Positions 53,620-61,670 of a DNA stretch of 64,000 nucleotides are shown in pieces. Each line of letters starts with the position of its first letter. Within the stretch, counting starts at the first letter, position 1. The stretch lies in NCBI GenBank assembly GCA_947629175.1, contig CANRCT010000005.1:1-64000 (forward strand), written 5' to 3'. The stretch is from an uncultured Muribaculaceae bacterium. Its GTDB lineage: Bacteria; Bacteroidota; Bacteroidia; Bacteroidales; Muribaculaceae. The translations under genes and the position numbers were made by a program. The notes beneath the pieces were generated by a model. That model saw nothing but the letters and a program-made list of their open reading frames with translations, had not been told where the DNA came from and made no database searches.

Positions 53620-55839
53620 TTATTCGGCTGCTGCCGGACGATCGGTCATCTTGAACACCAGCTCGCCGCCGCGGGTGATGTCGTCGTGAGTCAGTATGGG
53701 CGACGTATGCGGCTTGCCGTTGAGCGTGACGCTCTCCACGTAAAGATTCTCTTTGGAGAGGCCTTCGGCGCGGATGGTGAACGTCTTGCCTCCGGCCAGA
53801 TGGAGGGTGAATCCCGGCATCTGCGGCGCTCCGATCACGTATGTGGCGCTGACCGGATCGACGGGGTAGAAACCCATGCAGGAGAACATATACCATGCCG
53901 ACATCTGGCCGCAGTCGTCGTTGCCCGACAGTCCGTCGGGTTCGGGGCGGTATTGCGTGTCGACGATCTCGCGTATCAGTTCCTGCGTGCGCCAGGGGCG
54001 TCCGGCCAGGGCATACAGATAGGTGACGTGGTGGGATGGCTCGTTGCCGTGGGCATACTGGCCGATGAGACCGGTGACGTCGGCCTGCGACGTGACGAGC
54101 TCGGTGGTGAACATCGAGTCGAGCTTGGCCAGGAACGCCTCGTTGCCTCCCATGAGGGATATGAGGCCCGGTACGTCGTGCTGCACGTGCCATGAGTATT
54201 GCCATGCGTTACCCTCCGTATAGTCGCCGCCCACGCTCTCGGAGTGGCCTACGGATGCCGGATCGAACGGCGTCCGCCAGGATCCGTCGGTGAGCCTCGG
54301 ACGCATGAAGCCGGTCTCTTTGTCAAAGAGATTCTTGTAGTAGTCGGCCCTCTCGCGGAAGATCTTCTCGTCATCCTTGCGTCCGAGCAGCGAGGCCATG
54401 TCGGCGGCGGCATAGTCGTCGTAGGTGGTCTCAAGTGTCGACGATACTGATTCGGCGCGTGTGGAGTCGGTCGGGAAATAGCCGTAGCGCGTATAGAGCT
54501 CCCAGTCGCTCTTCTGCGGATGGCTGACGGTCTGGGTGCGTTTGATGGCCTCGAACGCGCGGTCGGCGTCAAAGCCCCTGAATCCCTTGCGGTAGGCCTC
54601 GGCTATGACGGGCACGCCGTGGTTGGCTACCATGGTGTAGGTCTCCTTGCCCCAGAGGCCCCATATCGGCAGGAATCCCTGCGCCTCGGCCTGCTCTACG
54701 AGCGAGTTGACGAAGCCGTCCACTCGCTCCGGCACCATCAGCGTGTAGAACGGATGGGCGGCGCGGTAGGTGTCCCACAGCGAGAAAGTGGAGTAGAACT
54801 GGCCTCCGGTGGCTTTCACCACGGAGTCGGCGGCGTTGCGGTAGGATCCGTCGACGTCGGCGATCATGTTGGGCTGTATGAGCGAGTGGTAATAGGCGGT
54901 GTAGAAGTTGGTCTTCTCGGTGTCGGTGCCGTCCACGTCGATGCGGCCGAGATAATTGTTCCAGTCGGAGCGTGCCTTAGTGCGGACAGCCTCGAAATCC
55001 CATCCCGGCAGCTCTGCCTCCATATTGCGGCGTGCGCCGTCGACCGATGTGGTGGAGAGCGCCACTTTCATCTGGAGCTGTTCGCCGGGCTTCATGTCGA
55101 ATCCGGCCACGATGCGCTGTCCGCGCTCTGTGGGAGCGGCTGCGGCAAGGGTAAGCGTGTCGGTGACGGGGCGGTCGAATTTCATCACGAAGAAGTAGTC
55201 CTGGCTGGCCCATACGGAATTGCGCACATGGCCGGTGAGCGTCACCGAATCCTCCCATTGCGTCGAGCATTCGCGCACATGGCTGTGGTATTGCGCGTCG
55301 CTCCATGCCGGCCCGTGCTGCAGGTCGATCAGCAGGGCGGAGGAGTCGGCTTTATTGTAGGTGTAACGGTGCAGCGCGGCATGCGGAGTGGCCGTAAGCT
55401 CGGCTTTGACGTCGGGGGCGGAAAGAGTGACTGCATAATATCCCGGCGATGCGCTTTCAGTGGATTTGTCGAATGCTGAGCGGTACTGATCCCACTCGCG
55501 CCGGCGTTCGCCGTTGGAGGGCATGACGAGTATGTCGCCCAGATCCATGCACCCTGTGCCGTTGAGATGAGTCTGGGAGAATCCCCATATGACGGAGTCG
55601 GAGTAGACGTATTCCGAACAGTAGCGCCAGCCTACAGCGCCTGTCACCGGACTGGTCTGTATCATACCGAAAGGAGTGGTGGCTCCCGGAAAGGTATGGC
55701 CATTGTCGGCGGCTCCAATGAATGTGTTGACATATGCCGCATAATCGGTGGTTGGTGCGGTCGTATCGTGACCCGCCGAGCAGGCTGCCGCGGCGGTGAT
55801 GACGCCGGCTGCTGCGGCGACTGTCAGAAGTTTGTTCAT
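53620..55839 (-). CDS. GH92 family alpha-mannosidase
   Basis: Calcium-dependent exo-alpha-mannosidase of glycoside hydrolase family 92, 739 aa. A lipoprotein-type signal peptide ends in AAAC. The GH92 start motif YVNTFIGAADNGHTFPGATTPFGMIQ is split by none of the usual gaps, and late active-site motifs GNDDCGQMSAWYMFSCMGFYPVDP and GEPSHHVTYLYA-like sequence (HGNEPSHHVTYLYAL) are intact. I trimmed the frame to the ATG at 55839, since the upstream part has no signal peptide and crosses the promoter. It heads the fuc operon, linking mannose trimming of host N-glycans to fucose use. Confidence 0.93.
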   Translation of the reverse strand: MNKLLTVAAAAGVITAAAACSAGHDTTAPTTDYAAYVNTFIGAADNGHTFPGATTPFGMIQTSPVTGAVGWRYCSEYVYSDSVIWGFSQTHLNGTGCMDLGDILVMPSNGERRREWDQYRSAFDKSTESASPGYYAVTLSAPDVKAELTATPHAALHRYTYNKADSSALLIDLQHGPAWSDAQYHSHVRECSTQWEDSVTLTGHVRNSVWASQDYFFVMKFDRPVTDTLTLAAAAPTERGQRIVAGFDMKPGEQLQMKVALSTTSVDGARRNMEAELPGWDFEAVRTKARSDWNNYLGRIDVDGTDTEKTNFYTAYYHSLIQPNMIADVDGSYRNAADSVVKATGGQFYSTFSLWDTYRAAHPFYTLMVPERVDGFVNSLVEQAEAQGFLPIWGLWGKETYTMVANHGVPVIAEAYRKGFRGFDADRAFEAIKRTQTVSHPQKSDWELYTRYGYFPTDSTRAESVSSTLETTYDDYAAADMASLLGRKDDEKIFRERADYYKNLFDKETGFMRPRLTDGSWRTPFDPASVGHSESVGGDYTEGNAWQYSWHVQHDVPGLISLMGGNEAFLAKLDSMFTTELVTSQADVTGLIGQYAHGNEPSHHVTYLYALAGRPWRTQELIREIVDTQYRPEPDGLSGNDDCGQMSAWYMFSCMGFYPVDPVSATYVIGAPQMPGFTLHLAGGKTFTIRAEGLSKENLYVESVTLNGKPHTSPILTHDDITRGGELVFKMTDRPAAAE

Positions 55840-56258
55840 GACACTTTTATAAGGTAATTTTTTTCGTGGCCCTAAATTACAAAAATTGCACCAATTACAA
55901 AAATAAAAAAATGTTGTCGGCCAGCAATGCCCGCGTGATCTCCGTGAGTCAGGGACTTGCCGTGGATTGTGCGAGGGAATGCGGGCGCCGTGGGCGATGC
56001 CTGCGCGAATGCTGCCGTAAGGCCGGCATGACAATTTTTAGCGGTTGATTAACCGGCTGGATGCAAAAAGATTATAACCGGGGATGAATCGGTGGCAAAA
56101 AAATGACGGTCATTAATCGAACAAAAAAAAGTGAGGCTATGTTATAAAATCAAAACGCCGACGAAGCGGCTCCTTCCGGAGGGAAGATCACCGCTGCTGC
56201 GAAGGCTGCAACGAGATTATTCAATTACAATAAATGTTTCATTAAATTTACGAGAGAA
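55840..56258. other. Divergent intergenic region between GH92 and OmpA genes
   Basis: About 420 bases. The left part holds the GH92 promoter. The right part, before ompA, contains a short CTCC-TTCC-GGAG hairpin near 56170-56182 and an AT-rich segment, but no clear TAnnTTTG for the rightward gene. No tRNA, ORF or repeat was recognised. Confidence 0.6.
55898..55927 (-). promoter_or_regulatory. Promoter of the GH92-fuc operon
   Basis: Minus strand: TTG (55927-55925), 19 bases, TATTTTTG (55905-55898). The leader to the GH92 ATG is about 50 bases. Confidence 0.62.
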
Positions 56259-57458
56259 ATGAAAAAGAATCTTCTTTTAGCGATTGTCGGCTGCGGCGGC
56301 TTGCTGCTTTCGGCAAACACAGCCAAGGCTCAGGAGGCCGTAGTGGTGGAAGAGTCTGTTGTGACAGAGGTGCCTGTAGAATGCAAGACCAACTACTCCA
56401 CTTCGTGGAAGGACAACTGGTATATCCAGGCCGGCGCCGGCATGATGGTGCCCTATGTCGACCACTACAATGTGGCAGGTCACGCAAAACGTCACATCAC
56501 GGCAATCTATAACGTAGGCGTAGGCCACTGGTTCAGCCCTTATCTGGGAGTGCGCGCCACAGGTTTCTTCGGAAAGCTCCACACTGACTGGGGTCACTAC
56601 AACAAGGCCACGATGTTCAACGGCAACGTTGATCTCCAGTGGGATATGCTCAACTCCCTCTGCGGCCCGAAGGCCGACCGTGCTTTCAGCATCATTCCTT
56701 ATGTAGGTCTGGGCGTGGCTTATACTCATGGATTCCGTGGCGATCTCGCCATGATACCCACCGACGGCGGTCGCAAACTGAAGACCAAAGAGGTGACTCT
56801 CCCCGTGGCAGCAGGCCTGCAGCTCCGTCTGCGTCTGTGCGACTATGTCGACTTCTTCGCTGAGGCACGCGCAAACTTCTACGGCGACAACTTCGACAAC
56901 GTATCGTCGGGCAAGCCTATCGAATCCACTCTGATGGTCTACGGCGGTCTGAGCTTCAATCTCGGCAAGCGCAACTACAAGGCCTACAACCCCTGCGAAT
57001 ATGTCGACTACATCAATTCGCTCAACAATCAGGTCAACGATCTGCGCGGCGCTCTCGCCACTACTTCCGCAGCCCTCGCAGCAGCCGAGGCACAGCTTCC
57101 CTGCCCCGAAGTGCAGGCTCCCGCACCCGCAGCAGCTCCTCTGCTCGCTACTGTAAGATTCAAGATCAACTCGGCCGTGATCACTGACGAAGAAGCTGTC
57201 AACGTATACAACGTGGCACAGTGGATGAAGGCCAACCCCGAGGCTAAGGTTTACGTTCAGGGCTACGCCGACAAGGACACCGGCACAGCAGCCTACAACA
57301 TGGAGCTCTCGCAGCGCCGCGGACAGTCGGTTGTCGACGCTCTCGTCAACCAGTACGGCATCGATCCGAGCCGCCTCACCATCCAAGCCAACGGCAGCGA
57401 CGTACAGCCTTACGAGACCAACGACTGGAACCGTATCGTGATCTTCACTCAGCCGTAA
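56259..57458 (+). CDS. OmpA-family outer-membrane protein
   Basis: Major outer-membrane protein of 399 aa. A signal peptide (cleavage near AKAQ, about residue 24) is followed by an eight-strand-type beta-barrel (about 45-240), a coiled helix of Leu/Ala heptads with an Ala/Pro-rich linker (about 250-290), and an OmpA-C peptidoglycan-binding domain (ELSQRRGQSVVDALVNQYGI, then NRIVIF). Barrel strands such as NWYIQAGAGMMVPYVDHYN are typical of Bacteroidota OmpA. Codon use is strongly biased, as expected for an abundant protein. A hairpin follows about 75 bases downstream. Confidence 0.93.
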   Translation: MKKNLLLAIVGCGGLLLSANTAKAQEAVVVEESVVTEVPVECKTNYSTSWKDNWYIQAGAGMMVPYVDHYNVAGHAKRHITAIYNVGVGHWFSPYLGVRATGFFGKLHTDWGHYNKATMFNGNVDLQWDMLNSLCGPKADRAFSIIPYVGLGVAYTHGFRGDLAMIPTDGGRKLKTKEVTLPVAAGLQLRLRLCDYVDFFAEARANFYGDNFDNVSSGKPIESTLMVYGGLSFNLGKRNYKAYNPCEYVDYINSLNNQVNDLRGALATTSAALAAAEAQLPCPEVQAPAPAAAPLLATVRFKINSAVITDEEAVNVYNVAQWMKANPEAKVYVQGYADKDTGTAAYNMELSQRRGQSVVDALVNQYGIDPSRLTIQANGSDVQPYETNDWNRIVIFTQP

Positions 57459-57532
57459 ACAGGGCTTGAGACAGGATCATCCCCGAAAATATCCAGGGAT
57501 ACATTGACAAGGGTATATAACTGACCGCAATG

Positions 57533-57568
57533 AGCTCCCCGCGCCTCGCAAAGGCCCGGGGAGCTTTC
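57533..57568 (+). terminator. Terminator of the ompA gene
   Basis: AGCTCCCCG (57533-57541) pairs perfectly with CGGGGAGCT (57557-57565), followed by TTC. Confidence 0.65.
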
Positions 57569-57604
57569 GTCGTCGGACGGCTGATGAATTTTGGGCGGCT
57601 GAAA

Positions 57605-57636
57605 TTTGGATGCTTGGAGCGAATTGATTAATTTTG
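57605..57636 (+). promoter_or_regulatory. Promoter of phosphoglucomutase
   Basis: TTTG at 57605-57608, 20 bases, TAATTTTG at 57629-57636. The leader is about 75 bases. Confidence 0.72.
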
Positions 57637-57717
57637 ACGTGTCGACCCTCCGCCGTCATGCTGAGGAGGGTGGCCGACGCATCATAATCAGCATTCTTAC
57701 CAAAAAACTGAATACAT

Positions 57718-59469
57718 ATGGAAAATCCCGAACTGCTCAAGCAGGTTGAAGCCAAAGCTCAGGTATGGCTCGGCGAGGCTTACGACGAAGCCACGCGCAA
57801 GGAAGTGAAACGCATGCTCGAAGCCGACGACAAGACCGAACTGATCGATGCATTCTACCGCGATCTCGAATTCGGTACCGGCGGACTGCGAGGCATCATG
57901 GGAGCCGGCAGCAACCGCATGAACATCTACACCGTGGGCGCCGCTACCCAGGGCCTGGCCAACTATCTCAAGGAGAACTTCAAGGATCTCCCGGAAATCA
58001 AGGTTGCCGTAGGTCACGACGTGCGCAACAACTCGCGCCTCTTCGCCGAGATCGTGGCCGACATCTTCTCGGCCAACGGCATCAAGGTGTATCTCTTCGA
58101 CTCGTTCCGTCCCACGCCGGAGCTTTCGTTCGCCATCCGTCATCTCGGATGCCAGAGCGGCGTAAACATCACCGCCTCCCACAATCCCAAGGAATACAAC
58201 GGCTACAAGGCCTACTGGGAGGACGGAGCGCAGATCATCGCTCCCCACGACGTCAACATCATCGACCACGTTGGTCGCATCAAGGGAGTGGAGAGCATCC
58301 GCTTCGAGGGCGACAAATCCAAGATCGAGATCATCGGCAAGGAGGTCGACGAGGCATATCTGACAGCCATCAAGGGCCTGCAGCTCAGCCCCGACGTAGT
58401 GAAGCGTCATCACGACATGAAGATCGTCTATACTCCGATACACGGCACAGGCGTATATCTTATCCCCGAATCGCTCAAGCGCTTCGGATTCACCGACATA
58501 ATCCATGTCCCCGAGCAGGATGTGACCGACGGCAACTTCCCCACTGTGGTATCGCCCAACCCCGAAGTGCCCTCCGCCATGGCCATGGCTATCGCCAAAG
58601 CCAAGGAGGTAGGAGCCGATCTGGTGATGGCTTCCGATCCCGATGCCGATCGTGTGGGCGCTGTCATCCGCGACCACAAGGGAGAGTACGTGCTTCTCAA
58701 CGGCAACCAGATAGTCATGATACTTCTCAACTATATCATGACCCGCAACGCCGAGCTCGGCATGCTCAAGGGCGACGAATACATCGTAAAGACCATCGTC
58801 ACCACTGAGACCATCAAGTCGATAGCTGAGAAGAACAACATCAGGATGTATGACTGCTATACGGGCTTCAAATGGATAGCAGCCGTGATCCGCGACAATG
58901 AGGGCGTGGCCCGCTATCTCGGAGGCGGCGAGGAGAGCTATGGATTCCTGGCCGAAGACTTCGTGCGCGACAAGGATGCCGTTTCGGCCGTATCGCTCAT
59001 GGCCGAGGCTGCCGCCTGGGCCAAGGAGAAGGGCATGAACTTCCTCCAGATGCTTCAGGATATCTACATGAAGTATGGCTTCTCGCGCGAGGCCGGCATC
59101 TCGCTCGTGCGTCAGGGCAAGAAGGGCGCCGAGGAGATCCAGGAGATCATGAAGCAGTATCGTGTGAATCCTCCCAAGCAGATCGGCGGCAGCCCCGTGA
59201 GCGTGATCAAGGACTACGAGTCGCTCACCGAGACACATCCTCTCGACGGCACTTCGGTGAAGCTCGACATGCCCGTGACAAGCAACGTGCTCCAGTATTT
59301 CACCGAGGATCACACAAAGATCTCCGTACGTCCCTCGGGAACGGAGCCGAAGATCAAGTTCTATGTGGAAGTGCACGGCACCATGGCGTCGCCCGACGAG
59401 TACGACAAGGCCATAGCCGCAGCCGACGCCAAGATCCAGCAGATCAAAGCCGATCTCGGCATCGACTGA
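57718..59469 (+). CDS. Phosphoglucomutase/phosphomannomutase
   Basis: Alpha-D-phosphohexomutase of 583 aa. The N-terminal EFGTGGLRGIMGAGSNRMN is the family start, phospho-serine Ser154 is in TASHNPKEYNG, the metal loop is DPDADRVG, the sugar-binding loop is GGGEESYGF, and the phosphate loop RPSGTEPKIKFY is near the end. Size and pattern match the long PGM2-like branch, which interconverts glucose 1- and 6-phosphate and sometimes other sugar phosphates. Own promoter and strong terminator indicate a single-gene transcript. Confidence 0.94.
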   Translation: MENPELLKQVEAKAQVWLGEAYDEATRKEVKRMLEADDKTELIDAFYRDLEFGTGGLRGIMGAGSNRMNIYTVGAATQGLANYLKENFKDLPEIKVAVGHDVRNNSRLFAEIVADIFSANGIKVYLFDSFRPTPELSFAIRHLGCQSGVNITASHNPKEYNGYKAYWEDGAQIIAPHDVNIIDHVGRIKGVESIRFEGDKSKIEIIGKEVDEAYLTAIKGLQLSPDVVKRHHDMKIVYTPIHGTGVYLIPESLKRFGFTDIIHVPEQDVTDGNFPTVVSPNPEVPSAMAMAIAKAKEVGADLVMASDPDADRVGAVIRDHKGEYVLLNGNQIVMILLNYIMTRNAELGMLKGDEYIVKTIVTTETIKSIAEKNNIRMYDCYTGFKWIAAVIRDNEGVARYLGGGEESYGFLAEDFVRDKDAVSAVSLMAEAAAWAKEKGMNFLQMLQDIYMKYGFSREAGISLVRQGKKGAEEIQEIMKQYRVNPPKQIGGSPVSVIKDYESLTETHPLDGTSVKLDMPVTSNVLQYFTEDHTKISVRPSGTEPKIKFYVEVHGTMASPDEYDKAIAAADAKIQQIKADLGID

Positions 59470-59492
59470 TCCCCCGTCTGAAAACATAATCC

Positions 59493-59531
59493 AAGCGACA
59501 TCGCGCCCCGCGGCCCGGTGTCGCTTTTTTT
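59493..59531 (+). terminator. Intrinsic terminator of phosphoglucomutase
   Basis: AAGCGACA (59493-59500) pairs with TGTCGCTT (59519-59526), overlapping and followed by a run of seven T. Confidence 0.8.
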
Positions 59532-59568
59532 GGTCGCACTAAAACAATGAAATATCAATTAATTGTCG

Positions 59569-59576
59569 TATCTTTG
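59569..59576 (+). promoter_or_regulatory. -7 element of the Panacea toxin-antitoxin pair
   Basis: TATCTTTG, an exact TAnnTTTG, 30 bases before the ATG. No clear -33. Confidence 0.58.
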
Positions 59577-59606
59577 CGAAGTGCCGTATAATGCACATGC
59601 AGTCAA

Positions 59607-60179
59607 ATGAAAACTCTTGAGCAAATTAAGAAAATAGAGTCGGTGGTATTGTATATACTCCGCAAATTTCCTGATGGCGTAGACTACATCAAACTTTTCA
59701 AGATAATATATTTCGCCCAGAAGGAATATCTGGTGAACTATGGCAAGGTTCTGTGCCCGGATACTTTCAAGGCACGTGTCTACGGCCCTGTGCCGGCCTT
59801 GTCCGACAAAGTCATAAAACTTGTTGAATTAGACGAAGAAGAGATCAGCTCATATCCTGATTTGAGAAATTTCTGCAATTCCATCCGCATACAGGATCAG
59901 AAGGTTTTTGCTCTCGCTGAGCCCGACATGGATTATCTGTCGCGTAAGGAATGCGAATATCTCGACAAATGGTATGATTATTGTAAGGACAAGCATTCGA
60001 TGAAAACGCTTTCGCCCGAGTCGCACGACGAGGCCTATCTCAGGGCCTACGAAAGATATAAGGATGATCCGCAGTTGGGCACGCTCACCAACATAGAGAT
60101 AGCACGCGCCGGAGGGGCTACACCAAAGATGGTGGCCTATATCCGCGAGAAAGAATTGTTGGCTACTGAACTCTCGTGA
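59607..60179 (+). CDS. Panacea-domain (DUF4065) antitoxin-like protein
   Basis: Protein of 190 aa with the Panacea/SocA-like (DUF4065) fold: VVLYILRKFPDGVDYIKLFKIIYFAQKEYL, then a conserved FKARVYGPVP motif, and a C-terminal helical part. Panacea proteins are established as antitoxins paired with many unrelated toxins. Here the domain fills about residues 10-150 and there is an extra C-terminal tail of about 40 residues. Its stop overlaps the next ATG by one base (TGATG), the usual layout for a two-gene toxin-antitoxin operon with the antitoxin first. Confidence 0.85.
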   Translation: MKTLEQIKKIESVVLYILRKFPDGVDYIKLFKIIYFAQKEYLVNYGKVLCPDTFKARVYGPVPALSDKVIKLVELDEEEISSYPDLRNFCNSIRIQDQKVFALAEPDMDYLSRKECEYLDKWYDYCKDKHSMKTLSPESHDEAYLRAYERYKDDPQLGTLTNIEIARAGGATPKMVAYIREKELLATELS

Positions 60180-60676
60180 TGGATACCCGGGAGTCTGTGC
60201 TGGCCCGTCTCCGCGAAAAACTGAGACAAGAGTCGCTCGTAAAGGGCATAGAGGATCTTCAGGTGGGCGATATCGTCTATTACGACATGGATCGTGACGA
60301 TGGTATCGTGCCTGAGACGGGGTATGACTCAAGGCTTAAATATGTGATAGTTGCAGGAGCAAAATCCAACTCAAAAGAGGTTTGCGCGGTATTGATCAAC
60401 ACGGATAATGATTTCTCTTCTGCCCCTGACTGGCTCGCCGAGCAATATCTTGTCAGGCAGACCGATTATCCGGAGATTCTTGACCATGACAGCTGGATCG
60501 ACTGCACTGATCCCAAAGAACTCCTCGTGTCAAAAATCAAGGCTAAGGGAGCCGAGAAGAAAGGCAGACTCAATCCGCGCGATCTTTCCAATGTCATGCG
60601 GCATCTTAAGGAAAATGACTTCATAGATGCTCGTACCCGCAGGATATATAGGATAGACAAATATTCTGTCGAATAG
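60179..60676 (+). CDS. Putative toxin partner of the Panacea antitoxin, MazF/PemK-like barrel suspected
   Basis: Unassigned protein of 165 aa, translationally coupled to the DUF4065 gene. After a charged helix, residues about 25-75 (LQVGDIVYYDMD, then RLKYVIVAG and EVCAVLINTD) look like the SH3-type barrel of MazF/PemK and related proteins, where GDIV starts the first strand. The C-terminal half (KGRLNPRDLSNVMRHLKEND, then RRIYRID) is basic and helical. I started at the ATG at 60179; a GTG one codon earlier is possible. The toxin role rests on position and a weak fold resemblance, so it is a hypothesis. Confidence 0.6.
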   Translation: MDTRESVLARLREKLRQESLVKGIEDLQVGDIVYYDMDRDDGIVPETGYDSRLKYVIVAGAKSNSKEVCAVLINTDNDFSSAPDWLAEQYLVRQTDYPEILDHDSWIDCTDPKELLVSKIKAKGAEKKGRLNPRDLSNVMRHLKENDFIDARTRRIYRIDKYSVE

Positions 60677-60759
60677 ATCGTTGTTTATCAATATTTATCC
60701 GAGGGAGGTAACCGGCAATAATTCGACGATTTACGTTGTGGATTACCAGCGAATTGCAG

Positions 60760-60779
60760 GGATGCACCATGGTGCATCC
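60760..60779. repeat. Palindrome copy 1
   Basis: GGATGCACC-AT-GGTGCATCC, perfectly self-complementary over 20 bases. A second copy begins 51 bases later with only the central two bases changed. Confidence 0.88.
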
Positions 60780-60810
60780 GCTGATTTGATGGCCTAAAAA
60801 TCGTGTTTTC

Positions 60811-60830
60811 GGATGCACCGGGGTGCATCC
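60811..60830. repeat. Palindrome copy 2
   Basis: GGATGCACC-GG-GGTGCATCC: the nine-base arms equal those of copy 1, the centre is GG. The pair resembles REP-type extragenic palindromes and could help end the two convergent transcripts. Confidence 0.85.
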
Positions 60831-60886
60831 CTACTCTCTTATAGTGGCAATATGCGCTGCATAGTGGGCTGTCGCCGGCAGGCGGG

Positions 60887-61573
60887 TCAGAGGTAGGCGG
60901 CGGTCTGGACAGCGAGGCGGTCGTCGGTGGTCAGCACCCAGGGTTTTCCTGTGGGGATCTCCAGCGAGGTGACTTCGGAGGCGGTCATGTGGAGCAGCAG
61001 CATGGCGAGGCCGCGCAGCGAGTTGCCGTGGGCGGCGATCAGCACGCAGTCGACGTCGTGGAGCCGCGGCACGATGTTTTCTTCCCAGCATGAGCGCACG
61101 CGCGCTATGGTGTCGCGCAGCGATTCGGTCAGGGGCAGCTCGTCGTCGGTCAGGGCGGCGTAGCGCGGATCGTGACCCGGGAAGCGCGGATCGTCGGGTG
61201 TCAGCAGCGGGGGCTGCTCGTCGAAGCTGCGGCGCCAGAGATGCACCTGCTCGGCGCCATATTTCTCCGCTGTGGCGCTCTTGTCGAGTCCCTGAAGGGC
61301 TCCGTAGAAGCGCTCGTTGAGGTGCCAGTCTTTCATTACCGGCACCCAGTCGAGTTCCATTTCGGCGGCAGCGATCTGAAGCGTGTGGATAGCCCGGCGC
61401 AGCACTGACGTGAACATATATCGCGGCTGCAGGCCGGCGCGCAGCATGGCCTGTCCGGCCTGCCGGGCTTCCTCGCGCCCTGCGTCGGTCAGGTCAACGT
61501 CGGTCCATCCCGTGAACCGGTTCTCGAGATTCCACTGGCTCTGGCCGTGGCGAAGCAATATTATCTGTTTCAT
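60887..61573 (-). CDS. gpmA: 2,3-bisphosphoglycerate-dependent phosphoglycerate mutase
   Basis: Glycolytic enzyme interconverting 3- and 2-phosphoglycerate; 228 aa. The phospho-histidine is His9 in LLRHGQSQWN; NRFTGWTDVDLTDAGREEA, HLNERFYGALQGLDK and AAHGNSLRGLAM are all in place. It is about 20 residues shorter than E. coli GpmA at the C-terminus. I used the ATG at 61573: the longer frame to 61621 runs through a hairpin and gives an unusual N-terminus before the conserved KQIILLRHG. Confidence 0.94.
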   Translation of the reverse strand: MKQIILLRHGQSQWNLENRFTGWTDVDLTDAGREEARQAGQAMLRAGLQPRYMFTSVLRRAIHTLQIAAAEMELDWVPVMKDWHLNERFYGALQGLDKSATAEKYGAEQVHLWRRSFDEQPPLLTPDDPRFPGHDPRYAALTDDELPLTESLRDTIARVRSCWEENIVPRLHDVDCVLIAAHGNSLRGLAMLLLHMTASEVTSLEIPTGKPWVLTTDDRLAVQTAAYL

Positions 61574-61577
61574 GACG

Positions 61578-61621
61578 ATGAAGGTGGCGGTTTCTATATA
61601 TGTAGAAAACACCACCTTCAT
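61578..61621 (-). other. Long hairpin immediately upstream of gpmA
   Basis: ATGAAGGTGG (61578-61587) pairs with CCACCTTCAT (61612-61621), and pairing continues inward through most of GGTTTCTA/TAGAAAAC with two mismatches. On the minus strand it ends four bases before the gpmA ATG. There is no T tract, so it is not a simple terminator; it could affect translation or protect the mRNA end. Confidence 0.6.
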
Positions 61622-61670
61622 GCGGTTTGTTTTGTAGCCTCGGCGTTTAGAGCGCCTGAGGCGCCGACGG

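Larger units (their letters stand above)
60677..60886. other. Convergent intergenic region with paired palindromes
   Basis: About 210 bases between the toxin-antitoxin pair and gpmA, both transcribed towards it. It contains two near-identical 20-bp palindromes, described separately, and no gene. Confidence 0.65.

Noticed and set aside
55840-56034. N-terminal extension of the GH92 protein
   Set aside because: The extra 65 residues are Arg/Cys-rich without a signal peptide and overlap the promoter; the ATG at 55839 starts directly at a lipoprotein signal.
60760-60830. Paired palindromes as a mini CRISPR or an insertion-sequence end
   Set aside because: Only two copies, a 31-base gap, and no transposase or target duplication seen.
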